Origin: Arthrobacter ramosus
Lineage (GTDB): Bacteria > Actinomycetota > Actinomycetes > Actinomycetales > Micrococcaceae
Assembly (NCBI RefSeq): GCF_039535095.1
Contig: NZ_BAAAWN010000001.1
Span: 4,340,001-4,404,000 of the forward strand
Direction of reading: 5' to 3'
Length of the DNA: 64,000 nt
Positions within the stretch are counted from its first letter, which is position 1; each line of letters starts with the position of its first letter. The translations under genes were made by a program, and so were the position numbers. Shown in pieces: positions 17,443 to 25,734 of this stretch. The notes beneath the pieces were generated by a model, which did not search any database, was not told the origin of the DNA, and saw only the letters and a program-made list of their open reading frames with translations.

Positions 17443-18975
17443 TCAGGGGCGGTCCGCCGTCGTCACGCCGATCACCAGGAGAACCGCATTGAGCACGACG
17501 GCGGGCACCACCAGCACTTCTGGGGCGTTGAACAGCATGCCCAAAGCCAAAGGCACCAGGGCGAAGAGGCACAGTACGTAGCCCCGGATCCTGGTTCCCA
17601 GCATGGCGGGTCCGCTACGTCCAAGCTGCATCAGGTACACCAATTTGGTCAGGTCTTCCTGCTGGCGGAAGGCTCGCCGCAGCATCCCCGCGCCCAAACC
17701 GCCGCCCGCCGCCGCGCCCAGGACGAGGAGCTCCACCCGGAAACCGCCCGCCAGCACGAAGAATCCGGCAGCCGCCGTCGTCCACAACCCCATCAGCATG
17801 ACCGGCAGCGCGACGTGGACCCAACGCGAGGCCGTCCTGGAAATCGGGAGGAGGGCGTCGAGGCTGGGAGCCATGCGTAATTGCCAAAGAGGCCCGGCAG
17901 CCGCTGTGGAAGAGAAGATCGCGGCGGCCAGCAGGACGGGAAGCAGGATGATCGGTGAATCGAACGTCCGGACCAGCCCGGTCGAGGGGACGACGGCGAG
18001 ACCCAGCCCCCAGCGCCACAGCCGGCCGGGTTGTCGGGCGAGCACGGTTGCTTCCGCGTGGAAGAGCGCGCCCGCTGCGGTGCGGGGCGTGCCCGGGAGC
18101 TTGATCCGGCTCCGCTTGCCGCCGCTGGAAAGCGAGGCACTGAGCTCCCCGGTGTCCATGAGCGTCAGCGCAGCCTGGACATGTCCCCTCGCGGACCCCG
18201 CCTTGAGCAGCGATGTCGTGCGGACGCTGGAGAGCTTGTTGCGCATGCCAAGCGCCGCGGCAACCACGGCGAAAGCAGGGGCGACGGCGAAGATCCAGTT
18301 GCCTTGCAGCGTCCCGAACAGCATCGCGCCGAGTGCCGCCGATGCAGTCGCCAACAGCCAGGAGGTTGCCCGGCCTTGCTGCCGGGCGGGCGTCTGCGGC
18401 AGGCCCGGCGCTGCCAAGCGCGTCTGGGCGAACGCGGCCAGCACGAGGATAGCCGCGCCGGTCAAGGCCCCTGCCAGGACCCGCCCCGCAAACACCACCG
18501 CGTTCGAGCCGCTGATGACTGCCACAGGAATGGTGGTGAGGGCCCCGACGACGGCGGCAGCCCAGACTGCGCGCCGCAAGCCTCGGGCTAGGAGCGGTTC
18601 GCGGTCGATAGCAAGCGAGTACCACCAGTGCCGCTGATTCGCCGTGATGGCCAGTGGCCCGAGCCTGCCCGACACCCAATAGGCCGCCAGGCCCAGAAGC
18701 CCGAACCCGGCCACTAGACCGTATGCAACAGGAACTACACCATAGCCGGCCGAAATCAGGTGGCCGCCGAAGCCATGCTCCGCCGCGGCAGTGAGCCCGT
18801 TGAGGAGGCCTGTCGCGTAGATCAGGCCGACGCCGAACGTCAGGAACTGGATATACAGTTCGTTGAGCCTGGACAGCAAGGATTGGCCGCGCGGGCGAAT
18901 GACCTTGCGTGTGGCACGCTCGGGGTCGAAGTCCACGAACTCCGGCTGCGCTACGGCAGCGATGGACATGCTCAC
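17443..18975 (-). CDS. Polytopic membrane protein, DUF6297-like, partner of the ABC ATPase
   Basis: 510 aa with about ten to twelve hydrophobic segments starting near residue 42 (FLTFGVGLIYATGLL). It matches the group of actinobacterial membrane proteins (DUF6297) encoded directly after an ABC ATP-binding gene, and is probably the permease half of that transporter. The GTG at 18975 overlaps the ATPase stop (GTGA); an ATG two codons later is the alternative start. Substrate unknown; export is likelier than import, as no binding protein is present. Confidence 0.8.
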   Translation of the reverse strand: MSMSIAAVAQPEFVDFDPERATRKVIRPRGQSLLSRLNELYIQFLTFGVGLIYATGLLNGLTAAAEHGFGGHLISAGYGVVPVAYGLVAGFGLLGLAAYWVSGRLGPLAITANQRHWWYSLAIDREPLLARGLRRAVWAAAVVGALTTIPVAVISGSNAVVFAGRVLAGALTGAAILVLAAFAQTRLAAPGLPQTPARQQGRATSWLLATASAALGAMLFGTLQGNWIFAVAPAFAVVAAALGMRNKLSSVRTTSLLKAGSARGHVQAALTLMDTGELSASLSSGGKRSRIKLPGTPRTAAGALFHAEATVLARQPGRLWRWGLGLAVVPSTGLVRTFDSPIILLPVLLAAAIFSSTAAAGPLWQLRMAPSLDALLPISRTASRWVHVALPVMLMGLWTTAAAGFFVLAGGFRVELLVLGAAAGGGLGAGMLRRAFRQQEDLTKLVYLMQLGRSGPAMLGTRIRGYVLCLFALVPLALGMLFNAPEVLVVPAVVLNAVLLVIGVTTADRP

Positions 18976-19658
18976 CGGCGAATCCTCGCCACGGCCTCGT
19001 CCGTACTAACCACGCGTGCACCGCCGTCGTCGACAATTACGGCACGGGTACACGCCGCCTGGGCGACGTCCGCATCATGCGTGACCATGACGACGGCGGC
19101 ACTCTTCTTGGCAGTCCGGGCGATCCTCTGCGCGAGCAGGCCGCGCATGCGGGTATCGAGCCGCTGCTCCGGTTCGTCCAGGACCAGCAGTTCGAAGGGA
19201 CGGATGAACGCCGAGGACAGGAGGAGCTTGCGGCGCTGTCCCGAGGAAAGCTGATCGGGAAACGCATCGGCCACCGTTTGGAGCTCGAAGAAATCGATCT
19301 CTCCCTCGACAGCAGCCTCGGGGTTGGCGAGGCCATGCCCCCGGGCCACCAAGGAAAGGTGCTCGCGGACCGTGAGTGAATCGAAGTAGGCATCCTCATC
19401 CAGCAGCACCGAGACCTTGCTGCGAAAGAGTGCCGAGCGGTCGTCCGGCATCAAGCCAAGAACGTGGGCATCGCCCTCAATGGCGGCCTGGGCGCCAATC
19501 ATGGTGCGCAGCAGAGTGGATTTGCCGGCACCGTTTTCGCCCATCATCCCGAGCACCTGCCCGGAGAAAACCTCGACGTCGAGCGGCCCGCACACTGCAT
19601 GGTCGCCATAGCCTGCAACAAGATTCTCGGCCGTGAGCACGGCATTTCCCAGCTTCAT
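18972..19658 (-). CDS. ABC transporter ATP-binding protein
   Basis: 228 aa nucleotide-binding domain. Walker A GENGAGKST near residue 40, signature LSSGQRRKLLL near 138, Walker B LLVLDEP near 158, and the H-loop MVTHDAD near 195 are all present, so it should hydrolyse ATP. It is translationally coupled to the downstream membrane protein gene. The pair forms an ABC transporter at the cytoplasmic membrane; resemblance to export-type ATPases (LVAGYGDHAVCGPLDVEV at the start) suggests efflux. Substrate not inferable. Confidence 0.92.
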   Translation of the reverse strand: MKLGNAVLTAENLVAGYGDHAVCGPLDVEVFSGQVLGMMGENGAGKSTLLRTMIGAQAAIEGDAHVLGLMPDDRSALFRSKVSVLLDEDAYFDSLTVREHLSLVARGHGLANPEAAVEGEIDFFELQTVADAFPDQLSSGQRRKLLLSSAFIRPFELLVLDEPEQRLDTRMRGLLAQRIARTAKKSAAVVMVTHDADVAQAACTRAVIVDDGGARVVSTDEAVARIRR

Positions 19659-19703
19659 CCTCTGAAACTACCGGACTTCCCTGCGGTTCCCCTGAGCCGA
19701 CGA

Positions 19704-19875
19704 CGCCCGCTCACATATATGGCATCCCGGGCCGACGCCCGCTCACTTATATGGCGTTACGGCCGAAACGCCCGCTCACTTATATGCCGTTTCGGCGCGA
19801 CGCCCGCTCACTTATATGGCATCCCGGGCCGACGCCCGCTCACTTATATGGCGTTTCGGCGCGACGCGCGCTCAC
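19704..19875. repeat. 32-bp-period intergenic repeat array B (six units)
   Basis: The core CGCCCGCTCAC occurs at 19704, 19736, 19769, 19801 and 19833, with a variant CGCGCGCTCAC at 19865: spacing 32 bp with one 33. Between cores the sequence alternates between TTATATGGCATCCCGGGCCGA-like and TTATATGGCGTTTCGGCGCGA-like forms. The last core supplies the stop codon of the queuosine-precursor transporter gene (minus strand, 19872-19874). The array fills almost the whole gap between that gene and the ABC ATPase gene. Confidence 0.85.
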
Positions 19876-20573
19876 ACCCAGTAGCTAGGCTCGCGCTTCT
19901 TGATCCAGCCAATGACCAAGGACGTTACGGGCACGAGGATGTATTGGACACCGACCTTGTACACAAAGCCAACGAGCACGTAATTGACGAAGCTGCCGAA
20001 GTCCGTGATGCCAATGACCGAGGCCGCGATGCTGCAGAAGATGAGCGTGTCCACGAATTCACCCACCCCGGATGAACCCATAAGTCGAGCCCAGAGGGTT
20101 CTCTCACCCGAGCGGGCTTTCATCTTGACCAGGATCAGGGAGTTGATGGTCTGGCCGGCCAGGAAAGCAAGGAGTGAAGCAAGGACGATTTGGGGAACTG
20201 GCCCCAGCGCTCCCTCAATGGCTGCCTGCTTGGCAGTACCGTAGTCGTCATTGAAGCCGGGAAGCGCGATGATGATCCAGTAGCAGAGCGATGCGAATGC
20301 TGACAATGCGAACGAGGTGATGATCGCTTTGCGGGCAACCTTGAATCCATAGATCTCGCTCATCACATCGCCAAGAATGTAGGCAAGCGGGAAGAGGAAG
20401 AATCCGCCATCAGTGATGATCGGACCGAAGACGACCCCTTTGGCAGCGCCGATGTTGGACAGGATCAGCACGACAGCCATGCATGCCAGCATGATGCCAA
20501 AGTATGGGGAGCCTATTAACGCGAAGCGCGGCGCGGGTTTACTCAGGGTCTGGGATTCTGATGCTGACGTCAT
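19872..20573 (-). CDS. Queuosine precursor transporter, VUT/YhhQ family
   Basis: 233 aa with about six membrane segments. The family marker is GDVMSEIYGFKVAR around residues 68-81 (COG1738/PF02592), plus GQTINSLILVKMKA and GEFVDTLIFCSIA later. YhhQ-type proteins take up queuosine precursors (queuine, preQ1 or preQ0) for tRNA modification. With tgt 3.6 kb away and no synthesis genes visible, a salvage role fits. The stop codon lies within the last unit of repeat array B, so the final residues (KREPSYWV) abut repeat DNA. Start ATG 20573. Confidence 0.85.
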   Translation of the reverse strand: MTSASESQTLSKPAPRFALIGSPYFGIMLACMAVVLILSNIGAAKGVVFGPIITDGGFFLFPLAYILGDVMSEIYGFKVARKAIITSFALSAFASLCYWIIIALPGFNDDYGTAKQAAIEGALGPVPQIVLASLLAFLAGQTINSLILVKMKARSGERTLWARLMGSSGVGEFVDTLIFCSIAASVIGITDFGSFVNYVLVGFVYKVGVQYILVPVTSLVIGWIKKREPSYWV

Positions 20574-20747
20574 CGCTTGTCCGTTCGTAGTGGTTCGCGC
20601 AAGCGGCCGGAGTTAGCGCGGCGCCCCGCTGTATTAGCACTGGTGGTGGACCCGCTTGCAAAACCGCGGAGCCTCCCCCATTCTCGCATCGAGGAATCGA
20701 GAATTGTCCGGAAACTCGCCACCGCCTAAAACGTTCCATCACGTCAA

Positions 20748-20790
20748 GTGAGCGAGCGTCCCGCCAAAACCCGATATAGGTGAGCGAGCC
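20748..20790. repeat. 32-bp-period repeat array, left remnant (array C)
   Basis: Cores GTGAGCGAGCG at 20748 and GTGAGCGAG at 20780, 32 bp apart, joined by TCCCGCCAAAACCCGATATAG. The second core is broken off after GAG, where the IS3-like element begins. The same unit resumes at 25735, so the two pieces were one array before the insertion. Confidence 0.8.
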
Positions 20791-20847
20791 CCTCATCGTC
20801 AAGCTGGTTGTGAGTCATTCATGACCTGTTGATTGAAGGAGCCGGCG

Positions 20848-21252
20848 ATGGCCGTTGATAACAAGGGTTTCACGCGTGAAGAGATCCGTGAGTTCATGCA
20901 TGAGTACTATTTGCAGCCGCACGGGTCGAGGAAGGTGTGGCTTGCCTCGACGTCCGTTTCCGAGTGGACGTTCCGCCGGTGGCGCAAGATGATGGTCCAG
21001 GGCGATATCGACCGTGGCCTGATTCCGCGGGAGCATGGAGGCATGGTCCCTACAAATCGTGAGCTCTCCGCGTTTGAAAAAGCACGCGCGAAGGAAATGG
21101 CTGCCCACCGTGCCGAAGTCGAAAGACTCCAGAAGCGGGTGCGGGAGCTGGAGGATACGAATTCCGCGCTGGGAAAAGCTATCGGGCTCTTGCACGACTT
21201 GAGCGCGCCAGAGCCCGATACAACCCCGACGAGCGCTCAGAACGGTTCGTAG
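20848..21252 (+). CDS. IS3-like element OrfA (DNA-binding subunit)
   Basis: 134 aa; ATG 20848 with GAAGGAGCC upstream. A helix-turn-helix lies near residues 25-55 (STSVSEWTFRRWRKMMVQG) and a leucine-zipper-like coiled coil near 85-115 (AEVERLQKRVRELEDTNSAL), the usual plan of IS3-group OrfA. At codons 109-110 the slippery heptamer GGGAAAA allows a -1 shift into the orfB frame, making an OrfAB fusion. OrfA is intact, but OrfB is broken downstream, so the element cannot make its own transposase. Confidence 0.85.
   Translation: MAVDNKGFTREEIREFMHEYYLQPHGSRKVWLASTSVSEWTFRRWRKMMVQGDIDRGLIPREHGGMVPTNRELSAFEKARAKEMAAHRAEVERLQKRVRELEDTNSALGKAIGLLHDLSAPEPDTTPTSAQNGS
21171..21177 (+). promoter_or_regulatory. 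Programmed -1 frameshift slippery heptamer
   Basis: GGGAAAA, read G GGA AAA in the orfA frame, is a canonical X XXY YYZ slippery site. The -1 frame is open from here without a stop into the orfB coding region, as expected for IS3-group OrfAB synthesis. Confidence 0.6.
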
Positions 21253-21278
21253 CGGCCGAGAACAGCCTGGTCCTGGAG

Positions 21279-21941
21279 TTGCGTGTGATCATCGGCTCCC
21301 AGCGGACAGCGCTCGAGCTGGCGGGCGTGTCGCGCGGGACCTGGCATTACCGGTCCAATCCCCGTCCGGCGGTGCAGGACCCGATCCACCAGGCCGACCG
21401 GGCCTACGAATGCCGGATCAGCACCGCGCATCACGACCGGATCCTGGGGCTCATCCTGGCCGGTTGGGAGAAGGGCAACTCCGTCGACCATGCCTTCGCC
21501 ACCGCTTGGGACAACGGCGTGCTGCTCGCCTCCAACCGCACGTGGTGGCGGATCGCGGCAGGGCACGAGGATCAGCAGGCCCGCCCCATCATCCCGCGCA
21601 AGCGTGGGGTCAAGCGCGGCTCCTCTGAGATGCCGGTGGTCAAGGCCACCGGACCCTGCCAGGTCTGGTCCTGGGACATCACGGACATCTATTCAAAGTG
21701 GCAGGGGAAGGTTTTCAAGGTGTACTCCATCATGGACATCTTCTCCCGGGAGATCGTCGGCTGGCGGGCGGAGGAACGCGAGTCCGACCACCTCGCCGCG
21801 GAGATGTTCGAGACAGCCATCGCCCGGCACGGCGCCCCGCTCATCGTGCATGCCGATTCAGGCCCGGCCATGAGATCAAACCTGCTCCGTGACACCCTCA
21901 CCGTCCACGGCGTGGAACTCAGCCATAACCGCCCCTACGTC
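21279..21941 (+). pseudogene. IS3-like OrfB, N-terminal part (disrupted by transposon)
   Basis: 221 codons counted from the TTG at 21279; in practice the frame is entered by -1 shifting from orfA. It encodes a helical segment (RTALELAGVSRGTWHYR) and the first part of a DDE integrase core with Asp in WSWDITDIYS and in HADSGPAM. After Val221 (GTC at 21939-21941) the reading frame enters the Tn554-like element and stops at 21957-21959. The missing remainder, with the catalytic Glu, lies at 25372-25704. Joined, the gene would encode about 331 aa with perfect DD(35)E spacing. Confidence 0.88.
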
Positions 21942-22043
21942 TGCCTCTTAACCGGCTAATCGGTTGTTTCGGACCGGTTCTGGTGCGACACGCCGCGGGG
22001 ATGTCGCCCGGTTCGGCCGGGACGGAGCGGATACTTCTGTGTC

Positions 22044-23126
22044 ATGGTGACCGGCAAGGATTTGCGGTTGGAACCCGGCGACGGGCAGTGGCGGCTGGCA
22101 GGAGCCGGCGCCGATCGTTTCGGTCCGGTCAACGAGTATCTGGGATATCTGACGGACCGGAACTACTCGCCGCGAACCGTACGGACCTATGGCTATGATC
22201 TGCTCGCGTTTTGCCGTTGGCTCAGGGAGCAGGACATGGAGCTCCCATCTGTTGGCACCGATGAACTGCTCCACTATTTATCGGCGTGCCGTCAGGCCCA
22301 TGTTCCCGGCCGACCCGGCCCTAACGTTGTCACCATGCAGGGCCGGCGCCTGGACAGGTACGCGCCCACAACAATCAACCAACGCCTTGCCGCCATCTCA
22401 GGTCTCTACACGTTTCTGATCATGCGCAATCCGGAGCTGAAGAACCCGGTCCCGAGGGGCAAGGAGGCCCGCCGGCCAGCTGCCGGTGAACGCACCGGGT
22501 TGCTCGCCCACGTGGCAAAGCCAAAGCCAAGGTCCGTATTGCGGCTCCGCGAACCACGCCGGCTCCCACGGGCCCTGAAGCGCAGCGAATCCGCGGACCT
22601 TCTGGCCAGCCTGCTCTGCTGGCGGGACCGGGCCATTGCCGGGCTGATGCTCTTTTGTGGGCTGCGCTCGGCCGAGGTGCTTGCCTTGCAGGTGGGCGAT
22701 GTTGATATCGGCGCCCGCTGGCTATTGGTCCAGGGCAAGGGCGCCAAGGAGCGTCGGGTTCCCCTCGATGTCGACGTCGCCGGGGTGATCCAGACGTATC
22801 TGCTGGCCGAACGGCCCGAAACCACAAGCCGCTACCTGTTCATCGTGGCCAAGGGACCGACCCGCGGCCAGCCACTGACGGCTGCCGGGTTACGGACCAT
22901 TTTCCGCTACCACCGTGAGGTATCCGGTGTTCAGGCCGGAAATCCACACGCCCTGCGCCATACTTTTGGCACCGCCCTGGCAGAGGCCGGCGTGGATCTT
23001 GCCGTGATGCAGGCCCTGCTCGGACACACCCATGTTGATACCACCGCCCGCTATATTCACCTGGCCCCCACCCATGTGAAAGCCGAATATGATGCTGCCC
23101 GCGCCCGTCAACACCAACGCGACTGA
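22044..23126 (+). CDS. tnpA: Tn554 TnpA-type tyrosine recombinase
   Basis: 360 aa, matching the 361 aa of Tn554 TnpA. The N-terminal SAM-like core-binding domain starts near FGPVNEYLGYLTDRNYSPRTVRTYG. The C-terminal catalytic domain shows the complete tyrosine-recombinase set: Arg in FCGLRSAEVLAL, Lys in GKGAKERRVPL, His/Arg in HALRHTFGT, His in LLGHTHVDTTARY and the nucleophilic Tyr in that motif (RYIHL). It should be active in cutting and joining the transposon ends together with TnpB. Start ATG 22044; its 3' end overlaps tnpB by 38 bp. Confidence 0.9.
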   Translation: MVTGKDLRLEPGDGQWRLAGAGADRFGPVNEYLGYLTDRNYSPRTVRTYGYDLLAFCRWLREQDMELPSVGTDELLHYLSACRQAHVPGRPGPNVVTMQGRRLDRYAPTTINQRLAAISGLYTFLIMRNPELKNPVPRGKEARRPAAGERTGLLAHVAKPKPRSVLRLREPRRLPRALKRSESADLLASLLCWRDRAIAGLMLFCGLRSAEVLALQVGDVDIGARWLLVQGKGAKERRVPLDVDVAGVIQTYLLAERPETTSRYLFIVAKGPTRGQPLTAAGLRTIFRYHREVSGVQAGNPHALRHTFGTALAEAGVDLAVMQALLGHTHVDTTARYIHLAPTHVKAEYDAARARQHQRD

Positions 23127-25005
23127 TCCGCCGGCTGCACTGCTGGCCTCCTACGCCGCTCACCTTGCCCTGACCCGGCGGGGAAACACTGCTTACACCA
23201 CCGCGGCCAAAACGTTTGTGGCCCGCTGGCCCCACGTCCAGGACTGGGCGCTTCGGCCATTGCACCTGCAGCTGACAGCGAATAACGCCACGAAACCATT
23301 CGTGACCTTTCTGATGGTCAGCGGCCGCCTGCGACCGGACTACGACTACCTGCTGGCCCGTAAATTCTCCAGCCTCTGGCGCGAAGTCATCGGCACCGGG
23401 CTCGAGACCGATTTGGCCCGGTTCAGGACTGCAGCCGGCGAACTGGGATTCAGCGACAGGGTCGCCTCGGCACTGGCCTCACAGGTCATCGCCCGCCTGC
23501 TCATCCATACCGGCCGGATCCTGGACATCCTCACGGATGCCGACGTCGACGAGCTTGAAAAGGCCTGCCACGAGCGCCAGGACCGCACCGGCCGCAGCGC
23601 GCGCTCCTACCGGGGCCTGCTCCAAAGCACCCGGCAAATACTCTTCCATCAGGGAGTGCTGCCGCCCCCGGCGACCCGGCCCGCACCCAGGCTGCCTTTC
23701 GATAAGCGTATGGCAGCCGTCCCGTCACCGCTCCATGAAGTGTTGGTCCGCTACCTGCAGCGCAAATCAGTGACCTGCGTTCCCGCCACCGTCAGCGGTA
23801 TCGCCACCCGGCTGGCCCATTTCGGCCGTGTGATCAGCGAACTGGACCCCACCCTGACGGGACCGGACGGCCTGGAGCGCTGCCGCCATATCGAGCCATA
23901 CCTGATCGCACTGTCCCTGGCAGAGAACACCAAAAGCGGCGGAACACTCTCGATCGCCGAGCAGTCCCGACGGGTAAACACCGTGGCCAACTTCCTGACA
24001 GAGATCACCGAATGGGGCTGGCCCGATGCGCCAACCCGGCGGTTGCTCTTCCGCTCCGACATCCCGCGGCTGCCGCGGCCCCTGCCGCGTTATCTGCCCC
24101 CGGATGCGGACCGCACCCTGAGCGCCGAGCTTGTCCGTTCGCCAAACCGGCTCACCGCGGACGCACTGCTGCTCCAACGCGCCGCCGGGCTGCGGATCGG
24201 GGAACTGCTGGACCTTGAAATGGACTGCGTGCACGAGGTCCCCGGCCAAGGGTCCTGGCTCAAGGTCCCGCTGGGCAAACTCGCCACCGAACGGATGGTT
24301 CCCCTTGATGATGATGCATTGGAAGTACTGGACCGGATCAGCATCACCCGCTCACCGGGCAGGCCCATCCCACACCCAAGGACCGGACGGCCGGCGGATT
24401 TCCTCTTCACCCACCACGGCCACCGGCTGGGACAAAACGCCCTCCGGACCGAACTGGCCCGTGCTGGCCAGACGGCCGGACTCGGCCACATCACCACTCA
24501 CCAACTCCGCCATACCTATGCCACCGCCCTGATCAACGCAGGGGTATCCCTCCAGGCACTGATGGCGCTGCTGGGGCACGTCTCCGCCGAGATGAGCCTG
24601 CGCTACGGCCGGCTTTTCGATAGCACGGTCAGAACCGAATACGAACGCGCCCTGGATATGGCCAAGGCCCGGATCGGCCCCTTGCCCACCGGACGCAGGA
24701 CACTGCCGCTGGTCGATATCACCAACGGGGACTGGCGGGAGACCCCCATGATCAAAGCGCGCATGGCCGGCGGATACTGCCTGCGCGCACCCGCCCAAGA
24801 AGCATGCCCCTACGCCAACATCTGCGAACACTGCCCCAGCTACCGCACCGACAACACCCATCTGCCGGTACTCACCGCCCAACGCCACGACGCCGAAATA
24901 CTCGCCCGGGACGCCGCAGCACGCGGCTGGAGCAGCGAAGCCCAACGGCACCAAAAACTCGTCGAACAACTGGACATCCTCATCAGCGAAGCCCACACCG
25001 GATGA
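23089..25005 (+). CDS. tnpB: Tn554 TnpB-type tyrosine recombinase
   Basis: 638 aa, close to the 630 aa of Tn554 TnpB. The long N-terminal part (about 330 residues) is divergent, with a SAM-like region. The C-terminal half has the catalytic residues Arg in AGLRIGELLDL, Lys in GKLATERMVPL, HxxR in HQLRHTYATAL, LLGHVSAEM and Tyr in SLRYGRL. A Cys cluster near the end (CLRAPAQEACPYANICEHC, about 560-580) looks like a small metal-binding knuckle. The start at 23089 (ATG ATG) lies inside tnpA and the stop overlaps tnpC by 4 bp, so the three are co-translated. Confidence 0.9.
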   Translation: MMLPAPVNTNATDPPAALLASYAAHLALTRRGNTAYTTAAKTFVARWPHVQDWALRPLHLQLTANNATKPFVTFLMVSGRLRPDYDYLLARKFSSLWREVIGTGLETDLARFRTAAGELGFSDRVASALASQVIARLLIHTGRILDILTDADVDELEKACHERQDRTGRSARSYRGLLQSTRQILFHQGVLPPPATRPAPRLPFDKRMAAVPSPLHEVLVRYLQRKSVTCVPATVSGIATRLAHFGRVISELDPTLTGPDGLERCRHIEPYLIALSLAENTKSGGTLSIAEQSRRVNTVANFLTEITEWGWPDAPTRRLLFRSDIPRLPRPLPRYLPPDADRTLSAELVRSPNRLTADALLLQRAAGLRIGELLDLEMDCVHEVPGQGSWLKVPLGKLATERMVPLDDDALEVLDRISITRSPGRPIPHPRTGRPADFLFTHHGHRLGQNALRTELARAGQTAGLGHITTHQLRHTYATALINAGVSLQALMALLGHVSAEMSLRYGRLFDSTVRTEYERALDMAKARIGPLPTGRRTLPLVDITNGDWRETPMIKARMAGGYCLRAPAQEACPYANICEHCPSYRTDNTHLPVLTAQRHDAEILARDAAARGWSSEAQRHQKLVEQLDILISEAHTG

Positions 25006-25319
25006 CCCAAGACACCTTCGTGGCCCGCGTCGAACAAGCCCTCGAGGAGAGGGTGGCAAACGGACAACCCGTGACGTTCACCGCCACCGCGGCAGCGACC
25101 GGAATTTCCCGGGCGACCCTCTACCGCAACCCGGAACTGCGGACGCTAATCCAGGAATACCGGCTCCGTGGCGTTCAAGGACCCACGCTCTCCGGCCTGA
25201 GCATCGAGATCGCCCAGCTACGCGCCAGCCTCGAAGCCGTCGCCGACCGCGCCCGCCACCACGAGGAACGACTCCGCCGGCTCGAACGAGCCAACACCAC
25301 GACCAAGGCCACGAAATAA
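25002..25319 (+). CDS. tnpC: Tn554 TnpC-type accessory protein
   Basis: 105 aa, near the 125 aa of Tn554 TnpC. ATG 25002 overlaps the tnpB stop (ATGA); a longer in-frame extension inside tnpB is rejected. It has a helix-turn-helix-like segment (TFTATAAATGISRATLYRN, about 25-43) and a C-terminal coiled coil rich in Leu, Arg and Glu (IEIAQLRASLEAVADRARHH). In Tn554, TnpC is not catalytic but affects transposition efficiency and orientation. About 50 bp of non-coding DNA lies between it and the right transposon end. Confidence 0.85.
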   Translation: MTQDTFVARVEQALEERVANGQPVTFTATAAATGISRATLYRNPELRTLIQEYRLRGVQGPTLSGLSIEIAQLRASLEAVADRARHHEERLRRLERANTTTKATK

Positions 25320-25371
25320 AGATCAAAAAAGGACGACAGCGGACAATTCCAGACCCGGATTAGCCGGTTAA

Positions 25372-25704
25372 TCCAACGACAATCCCTTCTCGGAGTCAGG
25401 CTTTCGCACGATGAAATACCGGCCCCGCTACCCCCGGATCTTTGACGATCTCGATACCGCCAGGGAATACCTCACCGGCTATGTGCACTGGTACAGCACC
25501 GATCACAAACACTCCGGTATCGCGCTGTTCTCACCATCACAAGTCCACGACGGCTCGTGGACAGAGCTCTGGGACAAACGCGACAAAGTCCACCAGGACT
25601 ACTACGAACGACACCCAGGAAGGTTCCGCCAACGACCCACCACACCGGCCCCCGCCACATACGTCGGGATCAACCTCCCCCAGACCAAACACCCCACAAA
25701 ATAG
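25372..25704 (+). pseudogene. IS3-like OrfB, C-terminal part (separated by transposon)
   Basis: 110 codons starting exactly at the transposon junction with TCC AAC GAC AAT (SNDNPFSESGFRTMKYRP). The codon GAG at 25393-25395 is the third catalytic residue of the DDE triad, 36 residues after the second Asp in the joined protein. The rest (GIALFSPSQVHDGSWTELW) matches the IS3-group C-terminus, ending TAG 25702-25704. Without the N-terminal half it cannot act. Confidence 0.85.
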
Positions 25705-25734
25705 CCCAGTGACTCCACACAGCTTGACAATTCT

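Larger units (their letters stand above)
21942..25371 (+). mobile_element. Tn554-like site-specific transposon (tnpA-tnpB-tnpC, no cargo)
   Basis: 3430 bp inserted exactly between the Val and Ser codons of ...NRPYV|SNDNP... in IS3 orfB; removing it restores the frame. Near-identical inverted ends are present: TTAACCGGCTAATCGG at 21948-21963 and the complement of 25355-25371 (TTAACCGGCTAATCCGG). Six bases (TGCCTC, 21942-21947) lie outside the left inverted repeat, reminiscent of the hexanucleotide that Tn554-type elements carry from their previous site. No target duplication is visible, as in that family. Three overlapping genes occupy the element; no resistance or other passenger gene is present. 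Confidence 0.82.
20789..25734 (+). mobile_element. IS3-like insertion sequence interrupted by a Tn554-like transposon
   Basis: Imperfect terminal inverted repeats: GTCAAGCTGGTTGTGAGTCA at 20798-20817 against TGACTCCACACAGCTTGAC at 25710-25728. It inserted into a 32-bp repeat unit; CGAG on both sides (20785-20788 and 25735-25738) is a candidate 4-bp target duplication, which would put the exact ends at 20789 and 25734. It carries orfA, a GGGAAAA slippery site and orfB. Without the inner 3430-bp transposon the element is about 1.5 kb, a normal size for IS3 relatives. Exact ends are uncertain by several bases. Confidence 0.7.

Noticed and set aside
22044..25319. Three-gene recombinase unit as a phage integrase or RIT element
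   Set aside because: RIT elements have three tyrosine recombinases; here the third gene is a small HTH/coiled-coil protein, and sizes fit Tn554 TnpA, TnpB and TnpC.
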